Under the pieces are notes generated by a model, which had not been told where the DNA came from, ran no database searches, and saw only the letters and a program-made list of their open reading frames with translations. Of a stretch of 64,000 nt of DNA, positions 55,914 to 62,624 are shown piece after piece. Position 1 is the stretch's first letter. Each line of letters begins with the position of its first letter. The DNA lies in contig JAJDCD010000008.1 in assembly GCA_029261035.1 (NCBI GenBank), positions 124,001-188,000 of the forward strand. Direction: 5' to 3'. The stretch comes from Candidatus Omnitrophota bacterium. Its GTDB lineage: Bacteria; Omnitrophota; Omnitrophia; Omnitrophales; JACROU01. Made by a program: the position numbers and the translations under genes.

Positions 55914-56603
55914 TTAGTTAATCTTCAATGACCCAAAACTATCCACAATAGAAAACCGTGCAAACAACTCTTCCTTATACCAATTTTCATCTCGAGTTCT
56001 TTTAATAACTCTTTTATGATCTTTACTATTATAAGCAAACTCCATCAAAGACTCTTCATTGTCCCATACACTAAAAGTAGCCTGTCGAAACCACGGAATC
56101 TCCCCAAAACCAACAGAATGTCTCAGTCCTTTCATCGTCTCTAAGGAACGACTCACAGGCTCTACTTCGCTCCAAAATTGTGTCATACGACTCAAATGAA
56201 TCGTAGCACGTGTCAAAATAGCAATAGGCCCATCTCCTTGACCCATCTCACTCGCTAAAAACAGACCGTCTCCATCCCATTTTCCAGCAGAACGTGTCGG
56301 TTCTAAAGCAATCCATCCTAATTCTGTAGAACATTCTTCAAAGCGCTTATATATCCACGAGGTCTCTCTAAATCGCTCCCAATCCTCTTTTGACTCCCAT
56401 GTGGTAAACAAAACATACCGACTCCAATTTGGCTTCACACTAAACCCCAAACCACGCCCAGTGCCCCCCACCTTAGAAAACAAGAGCCCCTTAACCCGAC
56501 TCAACTCCAAAGGATCCAAACCCGCACGCACAAATGCCAAAGGAACAAACCTCTTAGGATACTTCACAACAACAAACACAGCAAAAGAACTCAATCTCGA
56601 CAT
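55914..56603 (-). CDS. crtA: Spheroidene monooxygenase-like carotenoid 2-ketolase CrtA
   Basis: 229 aa from the ATG at 56603 (MSRLSSFAVFVVVKYPKRF), with GAGG 7 bases upstream. GGTGRGLGFSVKPNWSRYVLF, then TRATIHLSRMTQFWSEVEPVS, then GEIPWFRQATFSVWDNEESL and RTRDENWYKEELFARFSIV give a close match to CrtA of purple bacteria, an oxygen-dependent haem enzyme that oxidises C-2 of the psi end. In purple bacteria it makes spheroidenone and is oxygen-linked. Its presence with CrtYc/Yd and CruF fits a keto end group on the open end. First gene of the second carotenoid unit. Confidence 0.88.
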   Translation of the reverse strand: MSRLSSFAVFVVVKYPKRFVPLAFVRAGLDPLELSRVKGLLFSKVGGTGRGLGFSVKPNWSRYVLFTTWESKEDWERFRETSWIYKRFEECSTELGWIALEPTRSAGKWDGDGLFLASEMGQGDGPIAILTRATIHLSRMTQFWSEVEPVSRSLETMKGLRHSVGFGEIPWFRQATFSVWDNEESLMEFAYNSKDHKRVIKRTRDENWYKEELFARFSIVDSFGSLKIN

Positions 56604-56732
56604 CAAACCGCCTCATTCGATATTATTAGACCCACCTATAAGACAATGGAAAAAGTAAATCCTAAAACAACTACTCCATCCCATCAAAGGCGTAATCCCA
56701 ATATTTCTAATAAATAGCAAAAACAAACAAGC

Positions 56733-56757
56733 ATTTCGTTATTCAAAATAACGAAAT
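56733..56757. promoter_or_regulatory. Perfect palindrome upstream of crtA, possible operator
   Basis: ATTTCGTTATT (56733-56743) and AATAACGAAAT (56747-56757) form an 11 bp perfect inverted repeat around CAA. It lies about 130 bp in front of crtA. Such length and symmetry suit a dimeric repressor site, but no regulator gene is in the window. Confidence 0.4.
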
Positions 56758-56770
56758 AACATTAAACCAA

Positions 56771-56804
56771 GGAAAGAAGAGCCCTCGATGGCGCTCTTCT
56801 TTCC
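56771..56804. repeat. 12 bp perfect inverted repeat upstream of crtA
   Basis: GGAAAGAAGAGC (56771-56782) pairs with GCTCTTCTTTCC (56793-56804), loop of 10. Neither strand has a proper T-run directly after the stem (minus continues TTGGTTTAAT), so it is weak as a terminator. Confidence 0.6.
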
Positions 56805-56835
56805 AACGCTCCACACTCCCATTTTACATTAAAGT

Positions 56836-56935
56836 CATAAAAAAGATCTTCCCGCCGCGAGTTCACAAAAGCGACAGGCACCTTAGGTGACGGTCACTTT
56901 TGTGCTGTCTGAGCGCCGGGAAGATCTTTTTTATG
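56836..56935. terminator. 100 bp palindrome overlapping the glycosyltransferase 3' end
   Basis: Outer arms 56836-56854 and 56917-56935 are a perfect 19 bp inverted repeat (CATAAAAAAGATCTTCCCG and its complement). Inside, 8 bp (CACAAAAG, 56864-56871, with 56897-56904) and 4 bp (CACC/GGTG at 56879-56889) continue the pairing. The right arm codes for the last residues of the glycosyltransferase and its stop codon. T-runs flank both sides, so it may terminate either strand; it also resembles REP-like mobile palindromes. Confidence 0.75.
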
Positions 56936-58063
56936 CCCAACCCCACTCAAATAAACCCTCCCCTTCCAAGAAGCCCCCCTCTTAAAAACAAATATTCTAA
57001 CAGAATTTAAAGCAATCACTAAAAACAGAATCATAGAAAATACATGAACAAAACAAGAAATAAGCCCTAACTTAAATCGAACCGCTAAAACAACCCTTAT
57101 AAAAATAGCCATCCCAACCATAATCACAGGAATAAAAATATCACCCCCCTTATAAACCCCTATCCCAATTTGAACATAAGGAAAAACAAAGAGAAAAAAA
57201 CAAAGCATCATAAAAGCAAATATCCCTGGCAAGGAAAAATTAAATCCCGGAAATAAATTTTTAGAAAAACCTTCAAATATCCCTGAAAAATCTTGATACA
57301 TACGACATTGAACCAAAGCGAACCCATCTTTTATTAATAATTTCGACTTTATCTCTTTAACTCTCCTTGCCAACCAAACATCCTCAACCAGCTGATCTCG
57401 CACAGCTAAATGCCCTCCAATTTCTTCATAAACAGCCTTTTCAAACAACATAAACTGTCCATTCCCCATAGACAAGCTTGGAGTTTTTAATTGCGTCACA
57501 AGCCCAAAAGGAAGAAATAAAAATTCCATAAAGTGGAGCATCGGTAAACACAAACGTTCCCACAAACTCCCCATTTTTATTTGTGTAATCAAAGTCAAAA
57601 GGCCCCCACGCTCTTCTTTTAGAGTTCTTACAGAAGCCTTTAAACTCCTTGGATGATGCTCCGTATCTGCATCTGTGAACAAAAGCAACTCCCCATGAGC
57701 CTCTAGAGAAAGTTGGTGACACGCATAACATTTTCCTAACCACCCTTCAGGAAGATGATCCCCAGAGATTAATCTTAACTTCTCTACCCCAGCTCCGACC
57801 CTATTCACGACCTCATAGGTTCTGTCTTCAGACCGATCATCATAAACTAAGATTTCAAAATTTGGATAATCTTGATTTATCACACTATTAAGACAACGCT
57901 CTATATTCTCTTCTTCATTTCTTGCGGGGATAAGGATAGAAACAAATGGGTAAATTTCTAACTCTTGTTTTAAACCTATTCTTTTAAGCGCGAATAGATT
58001 CCAAAGAAAAACAACAAAAAGACCCAATGAAATTGCTAATAATCCTAAATTAAAATAAATCAT
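56894..58063 (-). CDS. Carotenoid glycosyltransferase, GT2 family (CruC/CrtQ-like)
   Basis: 389 aa. N-terminal membrane anchor (about 1-25), GT-A domain with PFVSILIPARNEEENIERCL, ILVYDDRSEDRT, LLLFTDADTEHHPRSL and the acceptor block QLVEDVWLARRVKE, then three or four membrane segments (about 270-365). The layout equals CruC of green sulfur bacteria and CrtQ of Staphylococcus, which attach a sugar to a carotenoid hydroxyl at the membrane. The gene follows an acyltransferase by 6 bp. Its last 13 residues lie within the right arm of the 100 bp palindrome. Confidence 0.75.
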   Translation of the reverse strand: MIYFNLGLLAISLGLFVVFLWNLFALKRIGLKQELEIYPFVSILIPARNEEENIERCLNSVINQDYPNFEILVYDDRSEDRTYEVVNRVGAGVEKLRLISGDHLPEGWLGKCYACHQLSLEAHGELLLFTDADTEHHPRSLKASVRTLKEERGGLLTLITQIKMGSLWERLCLPMLHFMEFLFLPFGLVTQLKTPSLSMGNGQFMLFEKAVYEEIGGHLAVRDQLVEDVWLARRVKEIKSKLLIKDGFALVQCRMYQDFSGIFEGFSKNLFPGFNFSLPGIFAFMMLCFFLFVFPYVQIGIGVYKGGDIFIPVIMVGMAIFIRVVLAVRFKLGLISCFVHVFSMILFLVIALNSVRIFVFKRGASWKGRVYLSGVGHKKDLPGAQTAQK

Positions 58064-58069
58064 TCAAGT

Positions 58070-58813
58070 TTACCTTACCGAGTTTTGAGTTTTAGTACGA
58101 AATAAATCTACTTGAGAACTAATGGACTCTCTTCCTTTTTGAATTGTTATAAAATCTGAAAACTCTTTCTGAATCACAGCATCTCTTAATAGATCTAATT
58201 GAAAAATTAGTTTTTGATTCAGCTCTACATTTAATTCTTTCATATCTAAAAGAGAAGAATCTTCAATATATTGAACGGGTCCAAATTCTGTAAAAATCTC
58301 AGGTCGTTGCTCTTGAATAAATTCATAACGATGTGTCACTGGAACCAACTGAACTTTTCTTAATTTTTTTATGATATGAGTTACACCAGAAAAAAACTGA
58401 ATAGGCCTCGCATCATTTGGAGACATAACTCCTTGAGGATATATCCAGAGTGCATTTCTCCTTCCTTTAAGTTCTTCTACAGCATATTGAATGGATTGCA
58501 TTGCTTTTCTGCTATCACCGCGATCGACACTAAAAGCACCAATCCATCGAAAGAAAGCATATTTTCTTAGCTGTTTAATATCCATCATCAAGATCGTATC
58601 CAATTCAAACAACTTGTACGTCATATAAAAACAAAGAAGTCCATCCCACCAATTACTATGATTAGCATAAAAAATAATTGGAATATTTTTATCTAAACCT
58701 TTTAAATGCTCTAAACCTCGAACACGATGCGCATAGAAAAGTTTTGCAAGCGTACGTTGTGTCCACCATAAAAAGAATTTTTCAACAATAGGTAATTTAT
58801 TCGTTTTAATCAT
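58070..58813 (-). CDS. 1-acylglycerol-phosphate-type acyltransferase (CruD-like?)
   Basis: 247 aa PlsC-fold. Catalytic HX4D is in ANHSNWWDGLL, with FSVDRGDSRKAMQSI and WIYPQGVMSPND as motifs II and III. A short hydrophobic stretch near residue 10 suggests peripheral membrane contact. Next to a carotenoid glycosyltransferase and a CrtD-like desaturase, it is best read as the enzyme that acylates the sugar of a carotenoid glycoside, as CruD does. A general lysophospholipid acyltransferase cannot be excluded. Confidence 0.78.
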   Translation of the reverse strand: MIKTNKLPIVEKFFLWWTQRTLAKLFYAHRVRGLEHLKGLDKNIPIIFYANHSNWWDGLLCFYMTYKLFELDTILMMDIKQLRKYAFFRWIGAFSVDRGDSRKAMQSIQYAVEELKGRRNALWIYPQGVMSPNDARPIQFFSGVTHIIKKLRKVQLVPVTHRYEFIQEQRPEIFTEFGPVQYIEDSSLLDMKELNVELNQKLIFQLDLLRDAVIQKEFSDFITIQKGRESISSQVDLFRTKTQNSVR

Positions 58814-58820
58814 AAAACCC

Positions 58821-60326
58821 TCATGCGGATACTTTTAAGTCTTCTTGAACCAAATTTGAAACCATTTTAGCAGAAAGTAAGACGAGAGGAATACCTCCTC
58901 CAGGATGAGTACTTCCCCCGACAAAATAAAGCCCTTCAACCTCTTCACATCGATTAGAAGGTCTATTAAACGCAGACCATGGACTGTTCGAGGAAAGCCC
59001 ATATAAAGAACCTCTATAGGCCCCATAATTTTTTTCAAATTCTAACGGAGTCCATATTTTTTCGTAACAGATATTACTATTTAACCCGCTCAAACCGGCT
59101 ATTTCTAATTGATGAACAATCAAGTCTCTATACTTATACTTTTCTACGTCCCAATCAATCTTAGAACCTTCGCTTATGGAAGGAACGTTCACCAACACAA
59201 ACAAATTACTAGTCCCATCAGGAGCTAATGTAGCATCACTTTTCTTAGAGATACTCACATAAATTGTCGGCTCCGGGGCAGGAATCTTTTGCTCAAAAAG
59301 AGCCTCAAACTCTTCCTTATAATCTTTAGAGAAGAAAATATTATGGTGCGACAAATTCGGATATTCTTTTTTTACTCCAAGTTGCAAAACAAATCCGGAA
59401 GTGGACATATCATTGCTCTTCTCTAACTCTTTCAGGTTTTTATTTAATTGGGAAGAGGGAATTAATCTCTTATAAACTTGTAACGCATCTGTGTTTGCTA
59501 TTATCTTCTCTGCTTCCAAAACCGATCCATCTACTAATTCAACCCCTCTAACGGCTCCTTCTTCTACTAAAATCTCTTTAACCACTTGTTCTTTCCGGAT
59601 CTCTACACCAAGCTCCACTGCAAACTGTTCCAAAACCTCAACCAATTTGTACATTCCTCCTTTAGGATACCAACCGCCCATCGTATGTTCAATATAAGGG
59701 ATGATGGAAAAAGTTGCCGGAGTTTTATAAGGTGAAGAGCCATTATAAGTCGCAAAACGATTAAATACCTGTTTAAGTCTCTCATCTTTAAATGTGCTAG
59801 AAACCATTTGGCTTAAAGTTCGAAATGGATCCAACTTCCAAAATTGAAGAAGTGATTTCCAATGAGTAAGAAAAAACTTTGGGCCCCAGCTTCCATTACT
59901 CTCAAATAAAAATGGTTTTGAAGCAATAGAGTAAACCCGCTTCCCATGATTTAAAATTTTCTTAAAAGATTGCACCTCATCCGGGTTAAAAGCTTCCAGA
60001 TAAGAATATGTTTTATCCATATTATTAGAAATATCCAGCTGACTGCCATCTGAAAAAAAATAACGACACAGTGGATCGACTGGCATCAGATCTAAATAGT
60101 CTTCTATTCGTTTTCCTAAATTTTCAAACAAATCTTCCAAGACAAAAGGCATCGTTAATAAAGTTGGCCCACAATCAAAGGTAAAACCACCCTCTTTGAT
60201 TTGACTTAACTTCCCACCCAAATATCCGTTTTTTTCTAATAAAGTTACCTTATAGCCTGCGTGAGATAAATAAAGGCTACTAACAAGCCCTCCCAACCCA
60301 CCACCAACAATAAGCACTTTATTCAT
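58821..60326 (-). CDS. CrtI-family carotenoid desaturase, CrtD-like
   Basis: 501 aa. FAD loop VLIVGGGLGGLVSSLYLSHAG at the start, GGKLSQIKEGGFTFDCGPTLL, GGMYKLVEVLEQFAVELGVEI, and the C-terminal FNRPSNRCEEVEGLYFVGGSTHPGGGIPLVL. This ending with NRPSNR and GGSTHPGGGIP is typical of CrtD (C-3,4 desaturases acting after hydration) more than of CrtI. It would introduce the 3',4' double bond on the open end. It overlaps crtZ by 8 bp. The desaturase encoded at the right edge is the better candidate for CrtI proper. Confidence 0.82.
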   Translation of the reverse strand: MNKVLIVGGGLGGLVSSLYLSHAGYKVTLLEKNGYLGGKLSQIKEGGFTFDCGPTLLTMPFVLEDLFENLGKRIEDYLDLMPVDPLCRYFFSDGSQLDISNNMDKTYSYLEAFNPDEVQSFKKILNHGKRVYSIASKPFLFESNGSWGPKFFLTHWKSLLQFWKLDPFRTLSQMVSSTFKDERLKQVFNRFATYNGSSPYKTPATFSIIPYIEHTMGGWYPKGGMYKLVEVLEQFAVELGVEIRKEQVVKEILVEEGAVRGVELVDGSVLEAEKIIANTDALQVYKRLIPSSQLNKNLKELEKSNDMSTSGFVLQLGVKKEYPNLSHHNIFFSKDYKEEFEALFEQKIPAPEPTIYVSISKKSDATLAPDGTSNLFVLVNVPSISEGSKIDWDVEKYKYRDLIVHQLEIAGLSGLNSNICYEKIWTPLEFEKNYGAYRGSLYGLSSNSPWSAFNRPSNRCEEVEGLYFVGGSTHPGGGIPLVLLSAKMVSNLVQEDLKVSA

Positions 60327-60834
60327 GAGATGAGTTTTTTAAGGTTAGTTGATGATAACGTTTTTTTAATGCAGAAGGAACAATCGGAAACAACAATCCA
60401 TAAGGTTCTCCACCAAATAAATGATGAATACGATGAGAATGATAATGCCAAGAGAAAATATTTTTCTTTATACGAAAAAATGGGATTCTTCCATGAACCA
60501 CAATATCATGAATTAAAAAGTAAAGAAGCCCATATGCTGTAATACCAAAACCGAAAGAAATTAAATATTTCAAACTCGGAACAAAAATACCTAAAGCAAT
60601 AACAGACATAGTTATTAAAGCTGAAATTCCTGGATAAAAATCATTCAGCTCCCACCCATTGCTCTTAGGAGCAAAATTATGAATCAGCTTTTTCTGGCCT
60701 TCTCTTCGATTATGACTCGAATGATGACTGCGATGTAAAGGAACGCCAAATCCATGGAAGATGTAGCGATGAGACAAATAGGTGATAGGCTCCATAACAA
60801 CTAAACCTAAAAAGAACAAATAGACCTCAACCAT
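60319..60834 (-). CDS. crtZ: Beta-carotene hydroxylase CrtZ
   Basis: 171 aa membrane di-iron hydroxylase. All four histidine clusters are visible: HRYIFHGFGVPLHRSHHSSH, FLIHDIVVHGRIP and HYHSHRIHHLFGG, with NDFYPGI between. It adds the 3-hydroxyl to a beta ring. Three or four membrane segments. Start directly abuts the crtE stop; it overlaps the CrtD-like gene by 8 bp. Confidence 0.93.
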   Translation of the reverse strand: MVEVYLFFLGLVVMEPITYLSHRYIFHGFGVPLHRSHHSSHNRREGQKKLIHNFAPKSNGWELNDFYPGISALITMSVIALGIFVPSLKYLISFGFGITAYGLLYFLIHDIVVHGRIPFFRIKKNIFSWHYHSHRIHHLFGGEPYGLLFPIVPSALKKRYHQLTLKNSSHE

Positions 60835-61716
60835 TTAAGATCTCCTATTCATTAGATACTGAACAAATCCTTTTAGATTATCCTTAGCTTCAGAAGACTG
60901 AATCTGTTGCAAACACTGAATTGCTTCTGACAAGTATTCCTTAACCTTTTTCTCAGCAACATCAATCTTAGCCATTTCTCCATTAACTCCCAAAGTCCCT
61001 ACCCAGGTCGTTTTGTTGTTTTTCTCATCCAAACTAGTATCTTTACCTGTTTCTTGACTACAACCCACCAAATCAAGCAAATCATCTTGGATCTGAAAAG
61101 CAAAACCTAAGGACCGTCCGAAAGAACCAAACAAGTCGACATCTTCCTCAGGAGATCCTCCTATAATTGCTCCTGATTTTGCTGCAAAATAAATAAGGGA
61201 GGCCGTTTTCTTTTCAATAACTTCAAGAAGTGCTTCTGGGGTTAAAACTTTACTGTCGTTGACCCACTCTTCCAAAGCCTGGCCTTCACAAAGCTCTTTA
61301 TACGTCTGATTCATTAAATGCAGCACCGAAACATTATACGGCTCCTTCAGTCGAAACATTTCTTCATAAGCTAAAGAAACCAAGAAGTCTCCGCACAAAA
61401 GCCCCATCTTATCTCCATAAGCAGCATGCACTGTAGGCTGCCCTCTTCTCATCGAAGCAGAGTCCATCATATCATCATGAATCAGTGAAGCCGTATGCAG
61501 CAACTCTATTGCTACTGCCGCAGGAAGAGCTTCTGAAACATCGCCTCCTACAGCTTCAGAAGAAAGAAGGGTAATAATAGGACGAACACGTTTCCCTTGC
61601 TTTAACAAACTCTCCAAAGGTTCTTTCATTGGACTGGATCCTAATGATTCCGTAATAACATTCAGTCGAGTCTGAACTAATTCTCTATAACTATCTAAAA
61701 TGTCTGGGCAATTCAT
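60835..61716 (-). CDS. crtE: Geranylgeranyl diphosphate synthase
   Basis: 293 aa polyprenyl synthase. GKRVRPIITLLSSEA, first aspartate-rich motif in SLIHDDMMDSASMRRGQPT, second in GFAFQIQDDLLDLVG, and KKTASLIYFAAKSGAI. Makes C20 diphosphate for phytoene from IPP and shorter chains. Chain length is inferred from context (next to crtB); a C15 product is not excluded from sequence alone. Confidence 0.92.
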   Translation of the reverse strand: MNCPDILDSYRELVQTRLNVITESLGSSPMKEPLESLLKQGKRVRPIITLLSSEAVGGDVSEALPAAVAIELLHTASLIHDDMMDSASMRRGQPTVHAAYGDKMGLLCGDFLVSLAYEEMFRLKEPYNVSVLHLMNQTYKELCEGQALEEWVNDSKVLTPEALLEVIEKKTASLIYFAAKSGAIIGGSPEEDVDLFGSFGRSLGFAFQIQDDLLDLVGCSQETGKDTSLDEKNNKTTWVGTLGVNGEMAKIDVAEKKVKEYLSEAIQCLQQIQSSEAKDNLKGFVQYLMNRRS

Positions 61717-61742
61717 ATCTATGGATTACACTCCTATAAACT

Positions 61743-62624
61743 TTATGCTCTTTTGCTTTTAAAACAGAGTTGAACTAATAATAATACTTTTTTCCAAAAA
61801 GAGACATAAACTCTTCCGGACAACACATCATAGTTTTTCGCCTCAATCTCATCTAAAATCTTTTCATACAAACCACTCATAACACGAACACAAAAACGTG
61901 AGCTGACTCCATTCAACATTCCAATCCCTTTATCTGCTTCTCTATAAAACTGCCGTGCTCTTTGAATTTGAAATTTTCCAAAAGGAATAAATTTACTCGA
62001 TACATGTTTATGAGCAAACTCAGAAGCATCAACTCCGTAAGAACTCAATTCTTCTTGAGGTAAGTAGATACGTCCCATATCATAGTCTTCTTTTACGTCC
62101 CTTAAAATATTAGTTAACTGCATTGCTTTACCCAGTGAAATTGCATACGGATAAGCCTCTTTAGACGAAACTCCAAAAACATGACTCATAATCAATCCTA
62201 CAACAGAGGCAACTCTATAACAATACAAATCAAGCTCTTCCCACGTATTATACCGATGCTGGGTCAAATCCATCTCAACACCCTTAATCAAATCAACCCA
62301 GTATTCCTTTGGTATTTTATGAGAAATTACAACTTCTTGAAAAAGACGAAAGGGAGATTGCTTCTCAAGAATATCAGAATATACAGAATCCAATATTGCA
62401 TACAAAGCTGCTGCATATTTTTTCTTTTCTTCTAAGCTCGCTGTCTCTTCATCTAAAAGATCATCCGCATAACGACAAAAACTGTAAATCACATAAGCGG
62501 CCTTCCTCTTCTTAGACGACAGCATAAAGGATGCGAAATAAAAGGTTTTCGCGTGATGCCTCGTATATTTCGCAGAAGCTTTCATTAAATCCATCTCAGG
62601 ATAATCCGAAAGAAAAGGCTTCAT
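61743..62624 (-). CDS. crtB: Phytoene synthase
   Basis: 293 aa. Head-to-head condensation of two GGPP to phytoene. KTFYFASFMLSSKKRKAAYV, first aspartate motif in CRYADDLLDEE, VASVVGLIMSHVFG and the second in LTNILRDVKEDYDMGRIYLP. Starts within the crtI stop (ATGA). Confidence 0.95.
   Translation of the reverse strand: MKPFLSDYPEMDLMKASAKYTRHHAKTFYFASFMLSSKKRKAAYVIYSFCRYADDLLDEETASLEEKKKYAAALYAILDSVYSDILEKQSPFRLFQEVVISHKIPKEYWVDLIKGVEMDLTQHRYNTWEELDLYCYRVASVVGLIMSHVFGVSSKEAYPYAISLGKAMQLTNILRDVKEDYDMGRIYLPQEELSSYGVDASEFAHKHVSSKFIPFGKFQIQRARQFYREADKGIGMLNGVSSRFCVRVMSGLYEKILDEIEAKNYDVLSGRVYVSFWKKVLLLVQLCFKSKRA

Noticed and set aside
56771-56804. Intrinsic terminator for the upstream carotenoid unit
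   Set aside because: Strong stem but no T-run directly after it on the minus strand; the 56836-56935 palindrome is a better terminator.
58821-60326. Diapophytoene desaturase CrtN or CrtP
   Set aside because: The cluster has CrtE and CrtB for C40 chains and the C-terminal signature fits CrtD better than staphylococcal C30 enzymes.
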